7,358 nt of DNA from assembly GCA_019690055.1 (NCBI GenBank), contig JADGGF010000214.1, forward strand, positions 1-7,358. The letters are read 5' to 3'. The position numbers were made by a program, and so were the translations under genes. The notes below the pieces were generated by a model, which searched no databases, was not told where the DNA came from, and saw only the letters and a list, made by a program, of their open reading frames with translations. Positions 1 to 5,540 of the stretch are shown one piece after another (position 1 is the stretch's first letter; each line of letters opens with the position of its first letter). The stretch comes from Micromonosporaceae bacterium. Its GTDB lineage: Bacteria; Actinomycetota; Actinomycetes; Mycobacteriales; Micromonosporaceae.

Positions 1-30
1 CCCGCCGCGAGTCAGAAGCCCGCCGCGAGT
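1..30 (+). repeat. 12-bp direct repeat, 18-bp period, at the window edge
   Basis: The 12-mer CCCGCCGCGAGT occurs at 1-12 and again at 19-30. In the frame of the downstream membrane protein it encodes Arg-Arg-Glu-Ser twice (RRESEA then RRESGR). This is either the charged cytoplasmic N-terminus of that protein or a short repeat in its leader. The array may continue to the left of the window. Confidence 0.6.
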
Positions 31-53
31 CCGGGCGCACCTCGCTGCGGTCG

Positions 54-1220
54 GTGGCCCACTGCACGCTCGGGGAGTTGGCGACGGCCGCCAGCGTCGG
101 CCTCGTCGTGACGGCCGCGTGGATCCTCTACCTGCCCCTGGTTGACCACCGTTTCGCCGGCGGGGACACGACGACCTACCTCGAGATGGCCCGCAACCCG
201 AAGGGCGTGCACTGGGTGCCGCTGGCGTACCGAGGGCTCGAGCCGTGGCTCGCCCACGCCCTCGGCGGCCCGGACCACTACGTCGGGGCCTTCATGTGGC
301 TCACGTGGGGTTCGCTGTTGTTGGCGGGAGTGGCGCTCTACCTGATCGTCCGCCGGCTCGGCGGCCCGCACCCGGCCGGACTGGTCGGCATGGCCGGGGC
401 CATGTCCCTGCCGATGTGGACCCACTTCCTCTTCGATCCATACCTGGTGGACGGACCGGCCCTGGCGCTGCTCGCCTGGTCGATGTTGGCGTTGATCAAT
501 GGCTGGTACGCGGTCCTGCCGTTGCTGCTCGTGCTGACCGGGGTGGCCCGGGAGACCGTCATCGGCTTCGTGGTTCCGATCTACATGTGGCTGCGACAGA
601 AGGCTCCGCTGTTACCGCTGCGGCGCCGCCTGTGGGCGTGGGTGGACCTGTCCGCGGCGTGGCGCACGATCCTGTTCATGGCGCCGGCGGTCGTGACGAT
701 CTGGGCGATGCGGCAGGCGACCACGTACCTGGAGGACTCCTCGACGCTGGGGCTCATGAAGTACGGGCTGCTGCAGTACGTGGGCACGGAGGTCGTGCCG
801 CGACCGCTGTTCTTCCTCACGTACGGCATCGCGGGCTCGCTCGGGCTGTGGTGGGTGCTGGGCCTGTACGGGCGGCGGCACGGTGGGCGCCTGTGGTGGA
901 TGCTCGTCCCGGTCTTCGCCCAGTGGCTGTTCGGGTCGGACTACGGCCGCTACGCCCTGTACGCCTTCCCGGTGGTGGTCGCCGCCGGGGTCATCGCGGT
1001 GTGGGAGCACCCGCGCCGGGTCCTGCTGCTGGCGCTGGTGGCGGTGCAGTCGCTCGTGACGATTGTCGATGTCGAGCTGGGCGCCGGGCCACGGCTGTAC
1101 ACCCTCTTGCCGTCCACCTGGATCGCGCTGGGCCTGATGGCCGCCGCGGTCGTCATCCTGTGGTGGCCGAGCCGCCAGCCGGCGCTGCCCCAGCAGCGCG
1201 ACGCGACATTGGTCGGCTGA
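54..1220 (+). CDS. Polytopic membrane protein, GT-C glycosyltransferase-like
   Basis: I do not recognise an exact family. From GTG at 54 the product is 388 aa with about nine hydrophobic segments (for example residues 10-30, 78-98, 108-124, 136-162, 168-182, 205-220, 251-271, 280-294, 300-316, 322-340, 354-372). A first non-cytoplasmic loop after TM1 carries an acidic motif (GGDTTTYLEMARNP, Asp38). An Arg-Glu pair lies in a later loop (GVARETVIGF, about 163-172), and SDYGRYALYAFP follows near 295-306. This pattern is familiar from GT-C fold, polyprenyl-phosphate-sugar-dependent membrane glycosyltransferases, so transfer of a sugar outside the membrane is a plausible but unproven role. The frame has no stop back to base 3 (an Arg/Glu/Ser-rich stretch), so the true start may lie outside the window. 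No good Shine-Dalgarno precedes GTG 54. It converges with the DUF1232 gene, with only 7 bp between the stops. Confidence 0.7.
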   Translation: MAHCTLGELATAASVGLVVTAAWILYLPLVDHRFAGGDTTTYLEMARNPKGVHWVPLAYRGLEPWLAHALGGPDHYVGAFMWLTWGSLLLAGVALYLIVRRLGGPHPAGLVGMAGAMSLPMWTHFLFDPYLVDGPALALLAWSMLALINGWYAVLPLLLVLTGVARETVIGFVVPIYMWLRQKAPLLPLRRRLWAWVDLSAAWRTILFMAPAVVTIWAMRQATTYLEDSSTLGLMKYGLLQYVGTEVVPRPLFFLTYGIAGSLGLWWVLGLYGRRHGGRLWWMLVPVFAQWLFGSDYGRYALYAFPVVVAAGVIAVWEHPRRVLLLALVAVQSLVTIVDVELGAGPRLYTLLPSTWIALGLMAAAVVILWWPSRQPALPQQRDATLVG

Positions 1221-1227
1221 GCGGTGA

Positions 1228-1563
1228 TTACCGGCCCGGGATGCTGGGCCGAGTGGCGGGGGGCCGAGGGCCGTGGGGCAGCGGACGGCTGCCGTGGCGC
1301 TTGCGCCACAGCCGGGTCAGGTAGACCAGCGCGGCGCCGACCACGGCCATGTCGTCCAAGTAGATCGGGTCGGGCAGCAGGTCGAGCGGCAGGAACGTGT
1401 AGATCATCGCGGCCCAGAAGGCGACCTTCCCGCCGGTGCCGAGCTCCGCCAAGTGTCGGCGCATCCGGAACACCTTGAGCAGCAGGTGGACCGCGCCGAC
1501 GAAGGTGATGATCGCGACGACGGCGATGGCCACCCCGATCGCGATCCAGGCTTCCTCTGACAT
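1228..1563 (-). CDS. DUF1232 (YkvA-like) small membrane protein
   Basis: A 111-aa protein. Residues 7-30 form an N-terminal membrane anchor, followed by a basic stretch (FRMRRHLAE). A DUF1232 domain spans about 47-85, with the hallmark pattern FLPLDLLPDPIYLDD and a second hydrophobic helix AVVGAALVYLTRLW. The tail (88-111) is Arg/Pro-rich and probably disordered. DUF1232 proteins are small membrane proteins with no settled biochemical role. The start is ATG at 1563-1561, with AAGGG seven bases upstream at 1575-1571; the stop is TAA. The gene converges on the membrane protein to its left, with no room for a separate terminator. It is oriented the same way as the GlsB-type gene upstream, but 214 bp of repeat-bearing DNA separates them, so co-transcription is uncertain. 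Confidence 0.85.
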   Translation of the reverse strand: MSEEAWIAIGVAIAVVAIITFVGAVHLLLKVFRMRRHLAELGTGGKVAFWAAMIYTFLPLDLLPDPIYLDDMAVVGAALVYLTRLWRKRHGSRPLPHGPRPPATRPSIPGR

Positions 1564-1673
1564 CGTGCTGCCCTTCGTGACGACGTCGGCGTGATCACGG
1601 CCGACGGTGCGGCCATCATCACCCCAGGGCGGTCACCGGGCCAATCGTTCGATCCGGCGTCTCGCTCATCCTG

Positions 1674-1740
1674 TGTCTCGCGTGAGCCGGTGTCTCGCGT
1701 GAGCCGGTGTCCGGCTTGAGCCGGTCTCCCGTTGGTCCGG
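1674..1740. repeat. 17-bp intergenic tandem repeat (about 4 units)
   Basis: Two identical 17-bp units, TGTCTCGCGTGAGCCGG, lie at 1674-1690 and 1691-1707. A third differs at three positions (1708-1724) and a fourth is degenerate, 16 bp (1725-1740). A weaker copy may precede them near 1658-1673. The join of units 2 and 3 creates a short hairpin (AGCCGG, loop TGT, CCGGCT at 1702-1716). That could serve as a weak terminator for the GlsB-type gene, which ends at 1778 on the minus strand. No gene is seen in 1564-1777. Confidence 0.75.
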
Positions 1741-1777
1741 CGTTCTTACGCGGGCGGCTGGACCGAGCGGGATCGGC

Positions 1778-2113
1778 TCAGCTCCGCGCCTTGCGGGTCG
1801 AGGTCTTCCTTCTCGGAGTCACGTCGGTGTTGAGGCGGGATCGGGCGATCAGCGTCGCCAGCGCCGTGAAGACCGCGGCGACCCCGACCTGGATGCCCAG
1901 GACGGTCCAGTCCCAGCTCAAACGCCACAGGTGCTGGGGCAGCTCGGGCAGGTCAAACCGCTGGCTCACGAACGTGCCGAGCACGGCCGCGCCGATGCCG
2001 ACCAGCAGGGTGACGAACACGCCGATGTTCTGCCGGCCCGGTAGAGCCAGCCGACCGAGCGTGCCGATGACCGCTCCGATCAGGATGGCGCTGAGGATGT
2101 CGTTGACCTCCAT
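1778..2113 (-). CDS. GlsB/YeaQ/YmgE family stress-response membrane protein
   Basis: A 111-aa protein of the transglycosylase-associated (GlsB/YeaQ/YmgE) family, which are small inner-membrane proteins linked to envelope and general stress responses; a catalytic activity is not established. Three hydrophobic segments are visible: about 5-24 with the family motif GAVIGTLGRLALPGRQNIG, 31-51, and 68-90. A basic, Thr/Arg/Lys-rich cytoplasmic tail follows (92-111), longer than in minimal family members. The 52-66 loop (QRFDLPELPQHLWRL) is also longer than usual. The start is ATG at 2113-2111, with GGGAGG five bases upstream on the minus strand. It is divergent from the histidine phosphatase gene, the two sharing a 143-bp intergenic region. 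A possible -10 (TAGCGT, 2142-2137) lies upstream, with no convincing -35. Confidence 0.85.
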   Translation of the reverse strand: MEVNDILSAILIGAVIGTLGRLALPGRQNIGVFVTLLVGIGAAVLGTFVSQRFDLPELPQHLWRLSWDWTVLGIQVGVAAVFTALATLIARSRLNTDVTPRRKTSTRKARS

Positions 2114-2256
2114 GCCTGCCTCCCTTCGCCGCCGCCACGCTACCCACCCCGTTCCAGCGCGCCGGGCAGCGACACACCGCCGACCGGATGGTTGGCGAAT
2201 CGGCTGGTGCGCGGCGCCGATAGGGTGCTGATGGAGACACCACCTGGGAGGTGAGG

Positions 2257-2979
2257 GTGCGAGGGCCGACGCTGCTGGTCGTCGTCCGGCATGCGGAGTC
2301 GATCCGTAACCAGATCAAGAAGGACACCGTCTACTTCGCTGACGACGCGGCCCGGCGGGTCGTCCGGGGCACCCCGGATCACCAGGTCGCGCTCACGGCG
2401 GCCGGGCACGAGCAGGCGCGCCAGACCGGCCGGGCCATTCGGGAGCGTTTCGGCGTATTCGACTACGTTTATACGTCGGGCTACACTCGGACGGAGGAGA
2501 CCGCCCAGGGCCTGCTGGAGGCCTACACCGACGAGGAACAGGCCCGGATCAAGGTTGAGCGAAATTTTTACATCCGTGAGCGTGATCCCGGGTACGCCTA
2601 CGACATGACGGAGGCCGAGGCTAAGGCGGCCTTTCCTTGGCTGGAGGAGTACTGGCGAACCTTCGGCCCGTTCTTCTCCCGCCCGCCGGGCGGCGAGAGC
2701 CTCGCCGACGTGGCGTCCCGAGTGGACACCTTCCTTGCCATGCTCGCCCGAGAGCACGACGGCCAGCGGGTGCTGCTGGTCGTCCACGGGGGCACGATCC
2801 GGTGCCTGCGCTTCCTGCTGGAGCGGTGGCCGTACGACAAGGTGTCGCAGCTCCTTGCGGAGGACACCCCGAAGAACTGCGGGGTCACCACCTACCAGCG
2901 GTCCGCCACGGGGGAGCTGGAGCTGGTGGAGTACAACCGCGTCTACTGGACCGTGGGGTCGCCGGAGGACGGTCGCTGA
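2257..2979 (+). CDS. Histidine phosphatase family protein (phosphoglycerate mutase-like)
   Basis: A 240-aa soluble member of the histidine phosphatase (branch 1) superfamily, which transfers phosphate through a phosphohistidine. The catalytic set is visible: RHAES with Arg11-His12 near the N-terminus, Arg78 in YTSGYTRTEETA, an acidic residue near Glu108 (RERDPGY), PGGESLADV at about 144-152, and the second histidine His177 in VVHGGTIR. The substrate cannot be read from sequence, and no cofactor-dependent mutase signature is evident. The 17-45 insert between the RHAES and LTAAG motifs resembles phosphatase rather than glycolytic mutase members. I choose GTG at 2257: GGAGGTGA (2247-2254) gives five bases between GGAGG and the start. 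An in-frame GTG at 2251 would add two residues but overlaps the Shine-Dalgarno itself. The gene stands alone, divergent from the GlsB-type gene and convergent with the DUF397 gene. Confidence 0.88.
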   Translation: MRGPTLLVVVRHAESIRNQIKKDTVYFADDAARRVVRGTPDHQVALTAAGHEQARQTGRAIRERFGVFDYVYTSGYTRTEETAQGLLEAYTDEEQARIKVERNFYIRERDPGYAYDMTEAEAKAAFPWLEEYWRTFGPFFSRPPGGESLADVASRVDTFLAMLAREHDGQRVLLVVHGGTIRCLRFLLERWPYDKVSQLLAEDTPKNCGVTTYQRSATGELELVEYNRVYWTVGSPEDGR

Positions 2980-3060
2980 GGGCGCACCCGGGCGCCGGTC
3001 CCGAGCCCTGGGCGGGTCGCGACAGGGAGTCGCCTTGGCCGGCACCGGGTCGGGGATGAG

Positions 3061-3131
3061 TCGTCCGGCCACCTAGTCGGTGTCGTCCGGCCACGTGGTC
3101 GGGGTCGGGTTGTCGGGCCACGGTGGCCGGG
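3061..3131. repeat. 22-bp intergenic tandem repeat
   Basis: Two adjacent 22-bp units at 3061-3082 and 3083-3104 both begin TCGTCCGGCCAC and differ at only three positions. A degenerate third copy follows (about 3111-3131), containing the inverted repeat GGCCAC-G-GTGGCC at 3116-3128. The array lies between the convergent ends of the phosphatase and DUF397 genes and abuts the large inverted repeat next to it. Function unknown. Confidence 0.65.
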
Positions 3132-3180
3132 CCGGGTCAGGCCGCTCGGACCAAACCTGCTGCTGGATCCTGACCCGGCC
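3130..3180. terminator. Bidirectional terminator-like inverted repeat
   Basis: GGCCGGGTCAGG (3130-3141) and its exact complement CCTGACCCGGCC (3169-3180) form a perfect 12-bp stem with a 27-nt loop. It sits between the stop of the phosphatase gene (2979, +) and the stop of the DUF397 gene (3193, -), only 12 bp from the latter. This is where a shared factor-independent terminator would be expected. No U-tract follows on either strand, which is common in high-GC actinobacteria. Confidence 0.6.
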
Positions 3181-3192
3181 GCGGCAGTCCGG

Positions 3193-3396
3193 TCAGGCCT
3201 GATCGATCAGGGCCGGGCCGTCGAACTCGCCCTCCTTGACTCCCGTGACGAATGCCTTCCACTCAACCCAGGTGAAATGCAGCACCGGTCCGCCCGGGTG
3301 CTTGGAGTCGCGGACGCGGACGCCCTCGGGGTCCCACGCGATCTCCACACACGCATCTGCGTGACTGTGTTGGCTTTTGCGCCAAGCTCGATTCAC
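3193..3396 (-). CDS. DUF397 domain protein (partner type of XRE/DUF5753 regulators)
   Basis: A 67-aa protein covering one whole DUF397 domain. It starts with a Trp-Arg-Lys-Ser motif (AWRKSQHS), followed by CVEIAWDPEGVRVRDSKHPG (16-35) and then PVLHFTWVEWKAFVTGVKEG (37-56). These match the DUF397 pattern W-K-S..C-V-E..V-A-V-R-D-S-K..F....W..F...V-K. DUF397 proteins are small soluble actinobacterial proteins almost always encoded beside XRE/DUF5753 regulators, and are implicated in development (WhiJ-type loci) and in the Scr1/Scr2 toxin-antitoxin-like pair. I choose GTG at 3396-3394: GGAG lies five bases upstream, and the length equals the family's usual 60-70 aa. The frame is open upstream to an ATG at 3549, but that extra 51 aa looks nothing like the family and covers a hairpin-rich region. 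The matching regulator is on the same strand but 1.1 kb upstream instead of adjacent. Confidence 0.85.
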   Translation of the reverse strand: MNRAWRKSQHSHADACVEIAWDPEGVRVRDSKHPGGPVLHFTWVEWKAFVTGVKEGEFDGPALIDQA

Positions 3397-3511
3397 CGTT
3401 GCTCCGTTCTCGCGAGCGTTTCCGTTCAACAGAGCAGCATCGGGCGGCGACGACGCATGCCGATGATTAGCGTAACCGATCGGGGCAACGGCATTTGTGT
3501 TACCACGCCAA

Positions 3512-3541
3512 TCTGCGATACCGCAGAATGCTGTACTGCGG
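3512..3541. other. Overlapping small inverted repeats upstream of the DUF6232-like gene
   Basis: TCTGCG (3512-3517), loop ATAC, CGCAGA (3522-3527) forms a perfect 6-bp hairpin. CCGCAG (3521-3526) can instead pair with CTGCGG (3536-3541). CTGCG thus appears twice direct and once inverted within 30 bp. A wider imperfect pairing of CAATCTGC with GCGGATTG also brackets the region. It could be a multi-site operator or a switchable RNA structure. It lies upstream of the putative promoter at 3550-3579, so a DNA-level role is more likely for the plus strand. Confidence 0.4.
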
Positions 3542-3543
3542 AT

Positions 3544-3579
3544 TGCCACTGGACACCAGTGGCATCGCCATTTGATAGT
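3544..3579 (+). promoter_or_regulatory. Putative promoter with perfect palindromic operator over the -35
   Basis: TGGACA at 3550-3555 matches the sigma-70 -35 consensus at 5 of 6 positions. It is followed after 18 bp by GATAGT at 3574-3579 (4 of 6 match to TATAAT). Transcription would start near 3586, giving a leader of about 46 nt to ATG 3632. The -35 is centred in a perfect inverted repeat: TGCCACTGG (3544-3552), ACA, then the exact complement CCAGTGGCA (3556-3564). This is a typical place for a dimeric repressor to block polymerase. The repressor's identity is unknown; the nearby XRE regulator is one candidate. Confidence 0.5.
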
Positions 3580-3631
3580 GGAAATACGCGATGAGGCGCG
3601 CCGGGCCGGTCCGCACGAACGGGAGGCAGTG

Positions 3632-4090
3632 ATGGACCAGACACAGATCCGGGGAGCGCCCCGGGAGCTGGAGCACTACGCACTGTGGCGGGGGGTGCGG
3701 GTCACCGAGACGACGTTGCGCATGGGCGATCGGACCTACCAGATCAGCGACCTGCGTCGGCTGCGGGAACGACGGGGTCGCTGGCAGCCGATGCGCCGGG
3801 TCGTGCTCGGCGTGGCCGCCGCCCAGGGCCTGGTGGTCACGGTCGCCGTCGGCGGCCTGGTTCATCTGAACGGGTGGAGCCTGACGTTGCTGGCGGTGGC
3901 GGCGGCGCAAGCCCTGGTCACGACGGCGCTGGTCGGGGTGGCCCTGGTGCGCTGGCCCACTCCGTTAGAGCTGTGGGCGCTGTACCGCGGAGAACCGACC
4001 ATGCTCCACCGGGACGCCGATCGCTACGAGTTCGGCAAGGTCCGGCGGGCGGTCGAGCGAGCGATGCTCGCCCGCCGAATGCTCAAGTAA
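3632..4090 (+). CDS. DUF6232-like two-TM membrane protein
   Basis: A 152-aa protein. The N-terminal part (15-50: YALWRGVRVTETTLRMGDR, then YQISDLRRLRERRG) forms a small beta-rich domain. Two membrane helices follow (about 55-78 and 82-106). The C-terminal part reads PLELWALYRGEPTMLHRDAD (110-129) and then FGKVRRAVERAML (134-146). This order (R-G-V-V-T, I-x-DL/ELR, two TM segments, ELxAxYRG, a D-x-x-x-FG-x-V-x-RA ending) is what I know from actinobacterial DUF6232 proteins, whose function is unknown. The start is ATG 3632 with GGGAGG at 3621-3626, five bases upstream; a GTG immediately before it at 3629 is less well placed. The gene has its own promoter and terminator. It lies on the opposite strand between the XRE regulator and the DUF397 gene, a pair normally adjacent, so it may have arrived later. 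Confidence 0.75.
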   Translation: MDQTQIRGAPRELEHYALWRGVRVTETTLRMGDRTYQISDLRRLRERRGRWQPMRRVVLGVAAAQGLVVTVAVGGLVHLNGWSLTLLAVAAAQALVTTALVGVALVRWPTPLELWALYRGEPTMLHRDADRYEFGKVRRAVERAMLARRMLK

Positions 4091-4101
4091 CGCCGCGAGC
4101 C

Positions 4102-4135
4102 GGTCGGGGCCGTGACGGTGGGGGCGGCCCCGACC
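4102..4135 (+). terminator. Terminator hairpin of the DUF6232-like gene
   Basis: GGTCGGGGCCG (4102-4112) and CGGCCCCGACC (4125-4135) pair perfectly over 11 bp with a 12-nt loop, starting 11 bp after the TAA stop at 4088-4090. The stem is very GC-rich and has no U-tract, as usual for actinobacterial terminators. Confidence 0.7.
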
Positions 4136-4144
4136 CACAAACGA

Positions 4145-4443
4145 CGGCCTCGGGCCGCGTGGTCCTGGACCGAGGAGCGAGGGAGCGTCAGCGACTGAGC
4201 GAGGAGGGAAGGCCACGCACTCAGGGGCCCGAGGCCTGTGCGAGCGAAGGCGAGCACCAGGATTGCCGGCCTCGGGCCGGGTGGTCCTGGACCGAGGAGC
4301 GAGGGAGCGTCAGCGACTGAGCGAGGAGGGAAGGCCACGCACTCAGGGGCCCGAGGCCCGTGCGAGCAAAGGCGAGCACCAGAGTTTTCGCCTCGGGCTG
4401 CAAGGTCCTTCACTGAGGCCTGTGCGAGCAGAGCAAGCCTCAG
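4145..4443. repeat. 122-bp tandem repeat, two full copies and a truncated third
   Basis: The gene-free stretch 4091-4500 is dominated by a direct repeat. Copy 1 (4145-4266) and copy 2 (4267-4388) have an exact 122-bp period and near identity, with differences confined to a few single bases and the last few positions. Copy 3 begins in phase at 4389 but has lost roughly the middle half and ends near 4443. Each full copy opens with GGCCTCGGGCC (4146-4156; 4268-4278) and contains its exact complement GGCCCGAGGCC 69 bp later (4226-4236; 4348-4358). Each copy is therefore a 91-bp inverted-repeat-bounded block plus a 31-bp tail rich in GCGAGC/GAGCGA words. Long frames stay open through it on both strands, but they only repeat the same peptide and resemble no protein I know. 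It could be an expanded intergenic palindromic (REP/MITE-like) element. No transposase is present. Confidence 0.85.
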
Positions 4444-4465
4444 AAGGAGCCGGGCTCGCGCGAGC
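4413..4465 (-). terminator. Stem-loop and palindrome downstream of the XRE regulator
   Basis: CTGAGGC (4413-4419) and GCCTCAG (4437-4443) form a perfect 7-bp stem with a 17-nt loop. The 12-bp palindrome GCTCGCGCGAGC lies at 4454-4465. Both are within 90 bp downstream of the regulator's stop (4501, minus strand) and could end its transcript. The hairpin lies in the truncated third repeat copy, so its presence may just reflect the repeat. Confidence 0.35.
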
Positions 4466-4500
4466 GCAGCGAGGGCAATCAGACAGGGCGAGTACCGGAG

Positions 4501-5364
4501 CTATCGGCTCAGTTCGTCGGCGATTCGGGACATGAGCGAGCGGGCCTCGGCGTCGACCAGGCACTGTTGGAGCATCATCTCGAAGGCCTTGCGATACTTG
4601 TCGACCTGGTCCTGATCCCGCTCGATCGGGTTGCCGAGGGCCGACTCGAGGAACAGGACCCCCGGCTCGTCCTCGTTGGCGAACTCCATGATCGTGAACG
4701 CGCCCTGCATCGCGACGTGCCCGCCCGCGCTCATCGGCCACACCGCGATGGTCACGAGATCCTCCGCGAGCGAGAGCAGATGCTCGATCTGGGCCTGCAT
4801 CACCTTCGCACCGCCGATGTGGCGCCGCAGCGCCGACTCGTCGAGGATCACGTGGTACCGCGGCGGGTGGCCGGAGTACAGAATCTCCCGTTGCCGGCGC
4901 CGCCGGACGGTGAACTCGGCCTCGAGACGCTCGGGCGTCGCCGGCTCCAGTCGTGTCGACGTGAGGACCGCGCGGATGTACTCCTCGGTCTGCAACAGCC
5001 CGGGAACCAGGGTCGGATGCGCGACGTAGATCTCGGAGGCGTCGGCCTCGTAGGCGATGTACTCCCGGTAGCTCGGGGCGAGGACATGGCGGTAGGAGCT
5101 CCACCACTGTCGCTCCCGGGTGATCCGGGCGAGGCGGACGAGTTCCTCGACGAGCTCCGGCTCGGCGTGGTACAGGGCGGCCAGCGCCCGTACGTCGGTC
5201 ACCGAGATGCCGACCGAGCCGTTCTCAATTCTGATGAGCTTAGATATGGACCAGTCGAGCTGCTTAACAACCTCGGTCTGGTGGAGACCGGCCGCCTCGC
5301 GCAGCCGGCGTAGTTCTGTCCTCAGTCGTCGCCGGGTTGTCGCGACGCCCTGACCATCGGGCAT
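4501..5364 (-). CDS. XRE family regulator with DUF5753 (Scr1 antitoxin-like)
   Basis: A 287-aa DNA-binding protein. Residues 13-66 form a helix-turn-helix of the Cro/CI type (LRTELRRLREAAGLHQTEVV, then WSISKLIRIENG with the helix-3 to helix-4 pattern). A DUF5753 domain follows from about 95 to 280, with the usual YIAYEADASEIYVAHPTLVP, GLLQTEEYIRAVL, RRRRQREIL, YHVILDESALRRHIGG and QIEHLLSLA stretches. Such proteins (the Scr1 family) are abundant in actinomycetes, where they regulate development or antibiotic production and partner DUF397 proteins. I choose ATG at 5364-5362: GGGAG lies nine bases upstream, and the HTH begins about 13 residues in, as usual. The frame is open to an ATG at 5433, which would add 23 non-conserved residues. 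The length fits the family. The expected adjacent DUF397 gene is displaced to 3193-3396. Confidence 0.9.
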   Translation of the reverse strand: MPDGQGVATTRRRLRTELRRLREAAGLHQTEVVKQLDWSISKLIRIENGSVGISVTDVRALAALYHAEPELVEELVRLARITRERQWWSSYRHVLAPSYREYIAYEADASEIYVAHPTLVPGLLQTEEYIRAVLTSTRLEPATPERLEAEFTVRRRRQREILYSGHPPRYHVILDESALRRHIGGAKVMQAQIEHLLSLAEDLVTIAVWPMSAGGHVAMQGAFTIMEFANEDEPGVLFLESALGNPIERDQDQVDKYRKAFEMMLQQCLVDAEARSLMSRIADELSR

Positions 5365-5417
5365 GCGAACCGTCTCCCTCGTTGCCGTCGATCCAGCCGC
5401 GCCGCTCGGACACCCTT

Positions 5418-5481
5418 GGTTGCCATGGGACAACCGCGCGTGTGCCGATGGCTAATGGCGATCTGCATCCGGCGAATCCTA
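5418..5481 (-). promoter_or_regulatory. Possible promoter and operator of the XRE regulator
   Basis: Reading on the minus strand, TAGGAT (5481-5476) fits the actinobacterial -10 pattern TANNNT; no good -35 is seen 17-18 bp upstream. Downstream of it, GGTTG (5418-5422) and CAACC (5431-5435) bracket CCATGGGA in a short inverted repeat that could be an autoregulatory operator. It lies in the 176-bp gap between the regulator and the methyltransferase gene. Weak evidence. Confidence 0.25.
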
Positions 5482-5540
5482 GGCCGGTCGTCGGCGCCGG
5501 TACAGGGTTGGGGGTGTGTGTGATTCCGTCGTTAGGTCGA

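Noticed and set aside
245..1324. 359-codon plus-strand frame inside the first membrane protein gene
   Set aside because: It is an Arg/Gly/Pro-rich alternative frame without hydrophobic segments or motifs; the 54-1220 frame reads as a coherent polytopic membrane protein.
2140..3072. 310-codon minus-strand frame opposite the histidine phosphatase
   Set aside because: It is Arg/Pro/Gly-rich with no recognisable motif, typical antisense shadow in high-GC DNA, while the plus strand has all phosphatase motifs and a strong ribosome binding site.
3397..3549. N-terminal extension of the DUF397 protein to ATG 3549
   Set aside because: The extra 51 residues are unlike the family, and GTG 3396 has a well-placed GGAG and yields the standard length.
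4024..4413. Minus-strand frame through the 122-bp repeats with a repeated peptide containing AFARTGLGPLSAWPSLLAQS
   Set aside because: The peptide repeats only because the DNA does. Parallel frames stay open in other phases, there is no ribosome binding site, and it overlaps the end of the DUF6232-like gene.
4145..4443. CRISPR array
   Set aside because: The repeats are contiguous 122-bp units without unique spacers, and no cas genes are present.
4145..4443. Insertion sequence
   Set aside because: There is no transposase, no long terminal inverted repeats and no clear target-site duplication; only a tandem, palindrome-containing repeat is seen.
4567..5313. 248-codon plus-strand frame opposite the XRE regulator
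   Set aside because: It is an antisense shadow with no family resemblance; the minus strand has HTH and DUF5753 motifs throughout.
5365..5433. N-terminal extension of the XRE regulator to ATG 5433
   Set aside because: The 23 added residues are not conserved in type and would cover a small inverted repeat; ATG 5364 has a GGGAG upstream and gives the usual distance to the HTH.
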